From Siniperca chuatsi (taxonomy: Eukaryota; Chordata; Actinopteri; Centrarchiformes; Sinipercidae): a stretch of 64,000 nucleotides of DNA. The stretch spans positions 16,563,822 through 16,627,821 of the forward strand of contig NC_058055.1 in assembly GCF_020085105.1 (NCBI RefSeq), written 5' to 3'. A program made the translations under genes and the position numbers. The notes below the pieces were generated by a model. That model had not been told where the DNA came from. It ran no database searches and was given only the letters and a program-made list of their open reading frames with translations. Positions 12,601-23,700 of the stretch are shown one piece after another (within the stretch, counting starts at the first letter, position 1; each line of letters begins with the position of its first letter).

Positions 12601-15600
12601 CACATGGACAGGAAGGCCGACACCATCATGAAGCCCATCATTAACCTGTGTGAGAGGGTAGTGAAAGGAATGAATATGAGGGTAGTAATCATGAGAACAG
12701 TGGTAGTGTTGATCAGATCTTAATCAAAAGTGTACCGTAGTACTTTAGAATTATTTTTCAACATTTTTTGGAATTCATTTTGTTGTGCTCCTTCACAACA
12801 TCATCCATTTTTTCAACAACAAAAAATAAAGCAAAATTATTACATCGCAATAAAATGGTACTGCAAAAACATTTAATTTTGTCATTCAGTCCTAAAATAG
12901 TATTGTATCTATTTTCTGTCGTATTTCAATATAGGCTACTGAAACTCTTTTCTCTTAAGGTCCCAAAACAAGGGAAACTGAACTTGATGAATAATTGAAT
13001 AACCCAAATTCACCCAGTTTTCCTTTTCCTTTTATTTATTTTTTATTTTTGGAATTTGAGTCTTGAAGGCCCAATTACAGTGGCCCTGAAAGCTCAACAC
13101 ACTGCAACTTAAGAAAAAATAGACAAAAAAAACAAGCAAATGAAAAAAACACACGTGCAGCATTTAGAAAAAACACTGTAAACACAACCAAACACAGAAA
13201 TGCTACAAGTCAAACACAAAAAAAGTTGCAAAATAGCAGTTTCCATGGGACACTAAAAGTGATGAACACACATTTGTTTCCATGGTTTTTGGCTCATGAA
13301 GATGCTAAAGTCGACAATCCGTCAGTGGTGTTGAAAAATTAACTAATGATGTTAGTTTTTTCTAGTCTTGATTGTGTGATTAAGAAATTACTGCAGATAT
13401 TTTCTGTTAACGTGTTAGCCTTTTGCAGATTACTGGCCAACCAATTCAAATAATAATAGATAATGTCTGAATCATGCAATCAGAACGTTAAACCTAAAAA
13501 ACACAGATGGTGACAACTTGCAGCATTTCTGTATCTGGTTGTGTTTTCTGTTTTTGCAGCGTGTTTTCTAAATGCTGCCTGTGTTGTCAAATTGATGAAG
13601 GTGTTTTCTTCATTTGCTTGTGTTTTGTCTATTTGCATGTGTTTCAGTGCATTGAGCTCACGGGGCCACCGTACCATATATAAGATGTGTTGTGGAGGAA
13701 TCACTCCAAAGTGGCTAACAGTGTAAATTCATCATCCTGAGACACAAAGCCAGTTTTATATCATGAGAAGTGCTGAATGGAGGATTTGTGTAATCAATTG
13801 AGCATTTTTTGACATGTATTGTCACTGTAAATAAATTATCTGAAAACGTGAACAAGTCAAGACTGTAAAGATCTTTGTAGGCACTGTTGAGCCTGTAGTC
13901 AGAGCTTTCTTTTTGCTGTCTGCTGTAGTGTACAAAGGTGAGTTGTATCACAAGGCTTTCTTACAGGGATGGACGAACGCCAACCAGCAGCAAAACTCGG
14001 AGAGCGATGCGCTTATGAAGGTTCCAGTGCTCCACTGCGATGGCCACCAACAGGCCACCAATGAACAGCATGTTAGAGTCTTTCAGATACTCAATACTGA
14101 CCTGAAACAGATCACACACTAACTTCAAACATGTGCAAAACAAACTCAGCAAGTTATAACCTGTGAACCCGCTGTCCCATACAGAGGTAATGTATCATCC
14201 AATTTGTTTTATAAGCAATAAAAGTGAAACACTGTGAGCAGCAGATTTGTTCTTGTGTAAAGGTACTATACATCCTAAAAAGAACTGACTGAAAGGTAAA
14301 ATCAGTATCAATCATTTCAGTATGCAGTGTTTCAAGACAAAGCAAATTTCTTGTTCTATTGTACTCTATTTGGCCCTGTTCTCCTGGTGTCCTTTAGCTG
14401 TTTTCTAGCTGTTCCGGATCTCTGACCTTCTGGTCTTGAGGACCAAGCAAAGACAAATATGAGGTCATAGTGAGGCAAATTGCTTTGAAATCTCGAAGAT
14501 GTTCTTCCACACATCAGTGCAGCTTAATCTGTTAATGAATTGATCCAAGGAGGGGGGAAAAACTCAGATTACACAGCAAGTCCAGCTGCTTTTGATTTAA
14601 ATTGGTCCCATTTTTTCTCTAAACTCTTCTGATCACTTGTTCACATACATAGTGGTGTCTCATTATAAAACTATAAAGCTACATGTACTGTCTAGCCTCT
14701 CACTTTCCCTCCAAATGCAGATGTTACACGTATCGATAACAGGTACAGGTACATGCTGGCACATAATGAAGCACCAAAGTGTAAATAAGGACTGTACCGC
14801 TCCAGCCTTCATGATGCCCATCATAGGGAAGAGGACGACTGGCAGTAGGGCAGTCACAGCCAGAGGCATACACTCTGTACACCAGTACAGAGCCATGAGG
14901 ATGATAGCATAAGCACATCTTGCTTGCTGTAAACACAAACACACACACAAGTGTTCAGGCTAAATTCTCTAAATGAGAAGTGACAAACATTTTACATCTG
15001 AAATATGTTTAGATGTGCAAAGACACTTAGATAGATAATGATGTTTGTCCCAGACAAAGACACACAGAAGCAAAGACAGACAAACACTGGCAGTAAAGTA
15101 CATAAAGTATTCATCTTTCATGTCCTTTGCCTTATCTCAAGTCTCTCTTTTAAAGGCAATAAGACTTTACACATGCAGATAGCAATAACCCTTGATCATA
15201 AAACAGTTTGTGATAACTCTTTATGGGTACTCAGTAAAATACATTTTTTGATTGTTTAAACACCCCAACACGAAGTTTTCCACTGCATTTTGAGTGAGAG
15301 TGTATGCTTTTGCACTTTTGCAAAGCAACAGTATCATTTATGTGCATTTTTGCTCTTACTATCATTTATAACTATAACATACTATTAGTCTGTACATTTT
15401 AACATCAAATGCATCATATTTTCATTGAATAGGTATTTTGAGCTTTAGGTGCTGGTAGGTGGATTTTATACCTTAAGACAGAGCCAGGCTAGCTGTTCCC
15501 CCCTGTTTCCAGTCTTTATGCTAAGCTAAGCTAACTGCTGCTGGCTGTGACTTCATATTTAATGGACAGACATGAGAGTGGAGAACATAGATACTTCTCA

Positions 15601-16803
15601 TTTAACTCTCAGCAAGAAAGCAAATAATTTTCCAAAATGTCGAACTATTCCTTTAATGATTATTATTATCTTTATTCATTTATTATCAGTCCACCAAACT
15701 AGGTGCATACATATGTTATAGCATCTTTTCATAGTTTAAACTGTCCTGCAGTGAAAAATGCCCAGATGTAAATTCATCACTGGTCAACGCGGAAATAACT
15801 TGGCACCCACTTGGCCGAAGGAACCATTTGAAATCTAGGAGGCAGCCATCTTTATGTGTCTTCATTGGCACTGTAAGTCTCTGTGTTGAAGCACAAGGAT
15901 TCTAATGAGGTTTAAGATCAACTTTATATTGTACAACATGACCTTACCTTTATCTCTCATCCATCATAAAGTAACAGAGCTTTTTCAAATACAGTAAGTC
16001 CAAAAATGAAGATGAGAAAATCAATATGCCGATGAATGAAGGAGTCCAGCTGTAGCATTTAAACACATAATAGGTAACCTGCGTCACAGGCTTTATAAGG
16101 TGACTGTGTTTCTAGTGATCATGTTAGGAATTTGGCCTTGGAGACATATTTTATCTTTCTTTTGGATTAAGTGGTTTACATTGGAGACCTGATGAGTGAT
16201 TAGTGCAGCGGACATTCAATGGCCACACACAAGCTACAGAATAAATACTTTTATGTAATGTTAGGTAACATTAGGTTCTTAAATACTGTAGATGTATGTT
16301 CTCAATATTTACTATGTAAGTTTGAAGGTTTATGTTGTCCTTTACAGGCTGAGAAACTTGTGAAAATCAAACTTTGCTTGATTTTTGCCAGTTGAGCCAC
16401 TGACACATGCACAGTAATGTTTATTGACATTTTAGCGACAGATTACTAGTTGCGACTATAAAACCACCTGACATTGTCAAAGGTTAGATCATTTATTTAT
16501 TTGTACCACTATGCAATAACTGTTTGGAAGGCAAGTTGGCAGATTAGTTGAACAGGTTGTACTCAAAGGATATCAAATCCTCAGGACAAATATTTGATGT
16601 GCATGTGAAACCACATGAACAAACAAGCATAATAAAAGAGTGCAGTTGTTTCTCAGTTAAAAATTTACCCTTCATGCACACACACACACACACACACTCA
16701 CCAATGTAGGGATGATGAGTGGCAGAGGAAGGAGTACAATTGGCGTGACGATAATGATGATGTAGTTTCTGTGGTACCACAGCCACTTCAACCAACTGCC
16801 CAT
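6606..16803 (-). CDS. slc13a2: slc13a2, Na+/dicarboxylate cotransporter (12 coding exons, 594 aa)
   Basis: Plasma-membrane Na+-coupled transporter of succinate, citrate and other dicarboxylates (NaDC1, SLC13/DASS family). Coding exons in order: 16702-16803, 14798-14926, 13965-14101, 12389-12645, 12117-12294, 11888-12010, 10431-10640, 9682-9782, 9371-9486, 8131-8292, 7897-8034, 6606-6737. All have AG/GT borders and phases that join without a break, giving 594 aa against 592 in human NaDC1. The start is [20 protein letters not shown]. Family marks are [13 protein letters not shown], two SNT sodium/substrate motifs ([12 protein letters not shown] about residues 136-145; [10 protein letters not shown] about 487-496) and [13 protein letters not shown]. 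The C-terminus has an NTT glycosylation sequon, as expected of an extracellular tail. slc13a3/a5 paralogues are possible from sequence, but position between unc119 and vtn argues for a2. Confidence 0.92.
7033..7085 (+). repeat. CATC-repeat and CATTTTCTGATGCTTATC fish repeat tail
   Basis: Four CATC units followed by a CATTTTCTGATGCTTATC stretch and GGTCGCG. This is a widespread teleost interspersed repeat end, probably LINE-derived. Short fragment in slc13a2 intron 11. Confidence 0.4.
8368..8965 (+). repeat. Interspersed repeat with TTAGCATGCTAAC motif
   Basis: Runs from TAGGGATGGCAATGTCTGTC through GATGGATTGCCATAAAATTT to GCTGCTAGCATGACTGCAG. A same-strand relative lies at 61700-62135, and an inverted, split one at 33570-33768 plus 34380-34640. 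No coding capacity. Family not named. It lies in slc13a2 intron 9. Confidence 0.55.
11379..11760. repeat. Unclassified repeat-like sequence in slc13a2 intron 6
   Basis: A T-rich tract ends in TGACAATAAAGGAATCTTGA, resembling the 3' tail of fish interspersed repeats, and is followed by an A/G-rich, CAGG-rich segment. No coding domain. I call it repetitive from appearance only. Confidence 0.3.
13078..13671. mobile_element. MITE with long inverted arms and TA target site
   Basis: The left end CAGTGGCCCTGAAAGCTCAA and the right end (reverse complement CGGTGGCCCCGTGAGCTCAA) are inverted. Similarity continues inward for over 100 bp (CAAGCAAATGAAAAAAACAC versus its inverse near 13600). Both flanks are TA (13076-13077, 13672-13673), as in Tc1/mariner-type insertions. 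No transposase. In slc13a2 intron 3. Confidence 0.65.
15436..15656 (+). mobile_element. Right-half copy of the TTAA-flanked MITE
   Basis: Contains TTATGCTAAGCTAAGCTAAC and ends in CGAACTATTCCTTTAA, matching the right half of the full copy at 4694-5329. The left half is missing. In slc13a2 intron 1. Confidence 0.55.
16678..16699 (+). repeat. (CA)n microsatellite next to slc13a2 exon 1 donor
   Basis: A CA run that ends directly at the donor of the first coding exon (exon border at 16702, minus strand). Length variation here could touch splice-donor context. Confidence 0.8.
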
Positions 16804-17593
16804 GACTTTCCTGACAAACCTGAAAGGTGAAAAACTACCAGAAGTCTCCCAGGTAACTCAGAACAAACAGCTGATCAAGACAAACTCCAACTGGTCCAAA
16901 TGAAGAAAAGAAAGAAGGGCAGACAGGTAAAAATTAAGCTACACACCAAGGTCAGGTGAGCTAATGGTAAAGCACAAGTGAAGCAGAGAAAGCAGAGATG
17001 TGCTCCACATGGAACCGCTGAAGCAATGAGACTAATATGTAATCTACGCTTTCTATATCTTGTGGCATATCAAACATTAACTAAACACCAAAGAGATCAC
17101 AATCCTTGATAGAGAGGCTGATGAAGCTATTGGGAAAGAGGGGAAGGTAACAGTAAAAGAGAGAGAGGTGAAGGGACTGACAGATGAGGAGAAAGCCAAA
17201 CAATAGACAGGTTTATAAGGGAGTGCAGCTGTGTCAGGTTTAACCAAAGGTCAGGGGCTACTTTCTAGAACAAATGCTACTTTACTGTGTTATCTGAGTA
17301 AAGATACAGATACAGAGCATTTTAACTCTGTACTGTAAGTAGCGCCTACATCAGAGAGATAGGCCTCACATGTGTTAGCCTAATCAATAAGCACCCTTGT
17401 TCAATTCACTACACTCAAGGGTTTTGCCGCTACAGCCGTATTTAGTCGGGCATGACCACTAGCTTATGGTGGCTAAAAGGTTAGCAAACTATATTGCTAT
17501 ATTACTAAGTTAGTTTGCTGATTTTAATACTCTTCCCTATTTGTGCTCCAGTTAAGCTATGTTTTTAGCATTTGTAATTATAATTATAGTCTC

Positions 17594-17800
17594 ACTTTAA
17601 AGGAATAGTTTGATACAATTGGCTGACTTAGCTTAGCACTTAGACTGAAAATGGTAAAACAGCTAGCCTGACTCTGTCCAAAGGCTACAAAATCCGCCTA
17701 CAGCCCCTTTAAAGTTCACTAATTAACACTTCATGTCTCATTTGTTTAATCCGCGCAAAGTGTAAAAACAACAATTTGCCATTTTACAGAGTTATGTGAA
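17594..17800 (+). mobile_element. Left-half copy of the TTAA-flanked MITE
   Basis: Starts TTTAAAGGAATAGTTTGATA and carries GACTTAGCTTAGCAC and TTTGTTTAATCCGCGCAAAG, homologous to the left half of the 4694-5329 element. The right half is missing. The right limit is approximate. Confidence 0.5.
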
Positions 17801-17959
17801 AACGAGTCAAATAAAAAACACCTTCCAACAACTCCAAAACTTTCTTATTTACATGTTTCATCATGTTTGCTAACAACCTTGTTAAAAGTCACCTGGGTTT
17901 AGTGCAAAGTTATGAAAGTTTATCAGTTAAATAATTGAACTAAAATAGATTTTTTTGCT

Positions 17960-18775
17960 TTTTATTTCTACTTCTATGCCGTATAGGATGATCTTATATA
18001 GCAGTCTAACATTAGCCCTATTATGAGACACTTCACTGAGGTACTTGTGTCTAGCTATCCATGTAGCCAGCTGCGTTGAGCTCAACAGCTACGGTACTCA
18101 CATTAATATAAAAATCTGAAAATACTTATATGATCATACAGTCGTCCTTTCTCTCTGAAGCTATTGTTGCTGTGTGGCGCTCAGCTGTGTTTTATAATCC
18201 GCCATGAGATTTGTTTTCAGCAAGAAAACACTTCGACTAATGTTAGGTCAACACTACGCTAACACTAACGCTAGCTAACGTCAACTTTTATTGTAGCTTT
18301 CTGTCTAATGTTGAGCGCTGTGGGTTTTAATAGCATCCCTACAATGTACTGTACTCTTTTATTTGATTAAAATGTAAATATTTGCCAAAGGTCTTATAGT
18401 GTAAGGTTGATTGAAATGTCATTTTACGGCAACTAAGCATTGCAATATAGGGCCCCTATAATTATTAAATCATGGCGGAAAAAGTGTTCGTTATCTAAAA
18501 TTAGCTAGCCATATCCTAAGATTACCACAGTAAACACAAGTACACAAAGTAACCTAAATCTAGAGCTAATGTATAGCTATGTGTTGCAAAATGAATTCAT
18601 TACTCTTATCACAAAAGATTCATCACTTGATATGACTGAGTCTGAGTCTCACTCCACTCGACCATGAAACATGCAGGTTGTGCAACGAACTGGCAACCAG
18701 TGGAAAGAAATGGCGGAGGGGGGAGTGCGTCATCTAGTGGCTGGATGTGATCAATGTTATCAATAGCACCTTTAA
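17960..18775 (-). mobile_element. TTAA-type MITE, copy B (inverse of 1297-2012)
   Basis: From about 18200 to 18775 this is the reverse complement of copy A, ending ATAGCACCTTTAA, with the shared CACTCCACTCGACCATGAAA and GAGGGGGGAGTGCGTCATCT segments. It lacks the small palindromic insertion of copy A. The left limit (about 17960) is uncertain because copy A is shorter there. Confidence 0.5.
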
Positions 18776-19389
18776 GGGTGAGTTACTGACTAAAATTAAG
18801 AGCTTATAGATGTTATAATAAGTCTGTAAACCAATAAAGACCAACATGAGAACAGTGAACATCTGTTCTTAATCTATTCTTAATAAACATTTCACTGTAG
18901 TTTTTTATGAACTTACACAACACAAGGAAATCCCTGTTATTTTATAATGTATTCCCACACTTCATAATATGAGATAAGGCCAGGAATAGCTTCAATTAAG
19001 TCATAAAACCTTTAACCATATCAAATCCATATTAAATCTGTCGTATCACAGAAAGCATGTATGTATGTACATATATAAAAATGTGCATGTATGGAGAAGG
19101 CGTTTTGTTTGTACACAAGTTAATGACTCATGTATTTATTCAAAATCGGTGTATGAGCACAACACTGTGGTTAGAAAACAGATATCTTTCAATTTAAAAC
19201 AAAAATGTAACTCTTTATGAAGGGACTGTATTGATTAGGTTAACAGAATGATTAACTGAAATTATCTTAGAATATGTGAAATAACCATTTAAAAAACTAT
19301 CGATTAAATATCAATATTATATTTTCATAAATATGATATTTAGGCCTCACAAGTGATTTGTCAAACAATGTGAGCTTGACTGATGTTTT

Positions 19390-19394
<5 letters not shown>

Positions 19395-19435
<41 letters not shown>
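19395..19435. repeat. (TA)n microsatellite
   Basis: About 20 uninterrupted AT dinucleotides between slc13a2 and vtn. Confidence 0.95.
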
Positions 19436-19438
<3 letters not shown>

Positions 19439-20524
19439 TTATATAATCAGTATAGATTATACAACACTCATCAGACTTTTCTATGCATTTCAGTGGGTGT
19501 TCCTCTAATTGATCTTAACAGTGGTTTTATTAATTGACAGCTATTCGAGATATGGCAGCAACCCAGGTCACTAACTGATGCAAGCTCCACAGATAACCAA
19601 AGTCCACCGGCCCTAATAAACTGTCCTCACATAGGCTTGCAGGCAGCTTTTACTGCACTTCACAAAAGACAAATAAATGTTTTAAACACCACTGACTTCC
19701 TTCATTGTTTGGACTGGTTTATCCACTGCTGGACTGGTACCACAGGGCCAGACATGCTTCAGTTTCAGAGTGTAGAGGAAAGCTAAAATACCAACGCTCT
19801 TTGACTGAGACATTTTTGTAACAATAAAAAACAACAACTAGATCTTTCAATGTTTAACAGAGTGATGAGGAAGTAATAACATCACTTTAATCTATCCACA
19901 GGCTCAAGCTTTCTGCCTGGTGGCGACATGCTGGTTTCAGCCTCTGCATCTCTCTGTGGTGCGGAGTCCGATCATTAACTTCTGTCAGACAATCTGTTGG
20001 TCATAGTCCAAAATGAGAAAAAAACAAGTACTCCACAGATTTTAAAAATATCCTACATTTTTCTTGTTGCATCTCTTTTTGTAATATGCCACTCTAGTTG
20101 TAAGGGCTAACTTTGGAAGAAGGCATTGTTTTTGCTTTAGGGTTGTTTTTTTACACCAGAGATCAATAGAGGAAAAAGACTGGCCTGGTTACACAATATC
20201 TGAACTCAGATAACCGTTCCCTCACTCTCTCAGTCATTCTACCAGAAGTTACATATACAGTATATATTGACTTTACAAGACAATATCACACTTTGCAGTT
20301 TCTAATCTGGTTTATAATTAAGAAGCATTCAGTTAAACAGACCATCAATGCAATATTTATTCTAATTATCTGTCTTGTTTTGTTTGTTTTTTTTATGAAA
20401 TATCCAACAAGCTGATATTGGGTGTTAAATTTGCCAAAAAGTCAGTGGGCATATTCTGTGGCTTAAAGTGATTATGTTAGGATGATGTTTCTGGGACAGA
20501 CAGGACAGAGATCAGCCATCACAG

Positions 20525-20537
20525 TTTAATGATTATC
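20525..20537 (+). promoter_or_regulatory. vtn: HNF1-like site upstream of vtn
   Basis: TTTAATGATTATC agrees with the HNF1 consensus GTTAATNATTAAC at 10 of 12 informative positions. It sits about 130 bp before the TATA box. Vitronectin is mainly made in liver and HNF1 drives many liver-secreted plasma proteins, so the site fits. The function is inferred. Confidence 0.4.
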
Positions 20538-20665
20538 ACAGCAGAGTGTTGACCAATGAGGAAAGCAGACGCCTGGAGGTCAACAGCTTCTGAAAAATAT
20601 CTATTGATCATCTGCACCCCAAAGTGGGGCACTCAGCTCAAACTCGTCTGACTGTAGTTCAGTGG

Positions 20666-20671
20666 TATAAA
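20666..20671 (+). promoter_or_regulatory. vtn: vtn TATA box
   Basis: TATAAA lies 90 bp before the vtn start codon (20762), giving a predicted transcription start near 20695-20700 and a short 5'UTR. There is no intervening ATG in a good frame. Confidence 0.55.
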
Positions 20672-20761
20672 CAGGCAGAAAAGTGCCCAGTTCTCTTCTG
20701 AATTAAAATTCCACATTTTTAGATTGTTATTTAAAAAGTGAAATATTTTCTGTGAGTCGAC

Positions 20762-23700
20762 ATGAAGCCAGCAGTAGTTCTGCTGGGCCTCATCCTCCTG
20801 CTGGACACCGCCTTCGCTGCAGAAGGTAAGTCTTCCAGATTGTCTTTTCTAATTGAATTCTTCTTTTGTGCTCCACACCTCGGGAAATATTATACAGGCA
20901 CACTGAATGCAGATATAGTCAAACATAATAAAAGTAAAAGACTCAGCAATAACAGTTTTCCGTCTAGAGACTTTCATAGCAATATGTTTATGTATGCACA
21001 TTATACAGGTATTCGATTTTTTATGATGTTGTTTCCCCTCTAAACTTCTCACATGGTTTCATTTAAATAACTGTTTGAGGCCCAAGGAGGTAAAATGATC
21101 AAATATTTCAAAAACACAGTCCAAAAAATTAAAACAGATTTGTGTAGCAGAACTTTTCTCTTCCTTCCCCCATTAATCATCTTACAAGCCCTCAGATTTA
21201 TCATGTGACCCACTGGTGGTGTCAGACCCCTAGGTTGGGAACCACTAAAGTACCTAGTAACTGAAAATAAACTAATCATGACATCATCATCATATATAAT
21301 TATATATCAGTCAAAGGGACCTTAATTCTGTACAAGGAATGCTTTTACGTTTGATGCTTCAAGTCAATTTTGCTTCTGTATGTTTAAGTTGAAATTGAAA
21401 TGCAGTACTTTTATTTGTAATGGAGTATTTTACATTGCTACCAACATACTTTTACTTAAGTAAAGCATCTGGGTACTTCTTCCACCACTGGTTACTAAAT
21501 GGTAAAGTCTGACCTAGTCAATGCATGTAATTTCACATTGAAACAAACAAACTGCATTTCCAGAGTCCTGTGTGGGTCGCTGTGGCGCCTTCGACCCGCA
21601 GAAGAAATGTCAGTGTGACTCCATATGTGTGTACTATGGAAGCTGCTGTGGGGACTTTGACGCCATGTGCCCTAAAAAAAGTCAGTACAGTAGTAAACTA
21701 TTACCATTTCACTGAATAAATTATTTGTTTTTCAATGAATAAATAATAATGCATTTCTACTGAAACATCTTCATGTGACAAAACTTTCTTCTGTTCTGCC
21801 CTCAGTTGCTCGTGGTGACACCTTCGAGGAAACAGAGGAAGTAACAGAAGCAGTGACGCCTCCTAACGAGAGCGCTACAACTCTCACACCAACTTTAAAC
21901 ACAGTTGCAGCGACCATCCCTGCCTCTCCTCCACCCACCACACCACCTGTAGACACTGACACAGCGCCATGCAGTGGTCGACCTTTTGATGCTTTTCTGC
22001 AGCTGAAAAATGGGTCGATCTATGCGTTTAGAGGTAAACTTGGACATCCGAAAGGGTTTCCCGCCTTTCTCTGCTGTTGGTTTTGGTGAATATTTTGGTG
22101 TTTCTGTCAGTGAGTCCACTGTGCAGGTCCCAAATGTCAATTTTCAGAAACCGAAAATTTGGCCTAATTCTCTGATCATCATCATGGGTCTGAGTTTATC
22201 CATTGGTGTTTGAAAAGGTTTTCATTAGCTTCATTGTCCTTCCTGCACTCAGCTGCCGGGACACACTGATTTGCAGGCATTTAAATGCAAACTCAAATCT
22301 GGACACTTGACTGGACAAGACTATGCAGGCTGTGCATTTGATTTGACATTTTAAATTGTTTTCTGTGTTGATACTTTGTGGATTGTCCTGTTTATCTCTT
22401 ACTGATTATAACACTGATCCAAACGCCTGCTTTTACTCCAAGGTGATTATTTTTTCGAGTTGGATGACAAGTCCATACTTCCTGGTTACCCCAAACTCAT
22501 CCAGGATGTGTGGGGAATCTCTGGGCCCATTGACGCTGCATTCACACGCATCAACTGCCAGGGAAAATCCTACATCTTTAAGGTAGATAGCAGTCCATCT
22601 CTCTAGAGTCTGGGAGTGTTTTTTATCAAGCTGTAGGTGGAGATTCCCAGTGTATTCTGACTACTCTTTACATGGGAACCCAAATTAATAATTTAAAAAA
22701 AGCCAAATTTGTTAGTTTAATTGTTTATAAAAGGTGCTGTCTGAATTTGTAAACAGAAATGCTGAGATTTCAGATTGTGCAGACTTTCTTAAATGCTTTA
22801 TAAATACACTTCATTATTATCCTAACCACCTAACAACCACTACAAATGCATGTTTACTTGTTGATTATTTGTACATCTGTGACAATAGATGTAATGGGGA
22901 AGAGCTACACCGCTACCAATGTGGCCTTTAGCTATAAAAAACTGGTTCTTACAAACACATCATTAGCAGGGATCTTCTGAAGATGAGAATACTATGGTCC
23001 ACAAAATTAGACTTAGATTCAATAATAGAGATTTTCGTGCTCATAAACACTTGACTTTCTCTCACTGCTTTGGGCTTTGTATTTCTTGTCCCTCAGGGGA
23101 ACAAGTACTGGAGGTTTGATGGTGATGTCTTGGATGAGGACTATCCGCGGGACATTTCAGTCGGCTTTGATGGCATACCAGCTGACATTGATGCTGCGTT
23201 TGCCATACCAGCACCAAGTCACCGTGGCAAAGAGAGAGCCTACTTTTTCAAAGGTATTTTTGTAGAGATGTGTGATATTTTTATCAGTGTATTATCAGTA
23301 TTCAAAAGTGTATATACAGTATATTGTGATGCAAATACTTACTTGATGTACTTTTACTTAAGTAACATTTTGAATGCAGGGTTTTTAACACTTGCATTTC
23401 TTCCGCCACTGGAGACCTCTGCTCTAAAGTGGCATTTCCTTCTCGTCATTTCATACTAAGAAAAGCTTAGTTACTTAGTACTGTATGATGACACCCATAC
23501 TTCTTGGCATGGAGCATAGGTGTTAAAAGATTAAGAGGCAGAGAAAATCTTAGTTGGAGTTGCACGAAAATGTGATGAAAATAAATGTGGATTGTAAGTT
23601 TTTATCTCTAGTTATAGGTTGTTTTCACAGCAAACATTTTGACGTGTCATAGCAGGAAAAGCACAGGTGTTATTAATAACATTAACGATGGCAGGACCCT

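Larger units (their letters stand above)
16804..20520. other. slc13a2-vtn intergenic spacer, repeat-rich
   Basis: The two genes are divergent across about 4 kb. No coding exon is visible. A minus-strand TATAAA (plus TTTATA at 17212-17217) lies about 410 bp before the slc13a2 start codon and might serve its promoter, but nothing else supports it. The remainder is the MITE pieces at 17594-18775, the TA microsatellite at 19395 and unremarkable AT-rich DNA. Confidence 0.5.

Noticed and set aside
12412-12723. Plus-strand open frame of 103 codons
   Set aside because: Antisense to slc13a2 exon 4; the minus-strand reading carries the SNT motif and consistent phases.
14724-14948. Second minus-strand frame over slc13a2 exon 2
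   Set aside because: Wrong frame; the adjacent frame gives [17 protein letters not shown], which matches the transporter family and the flanking exon phases.
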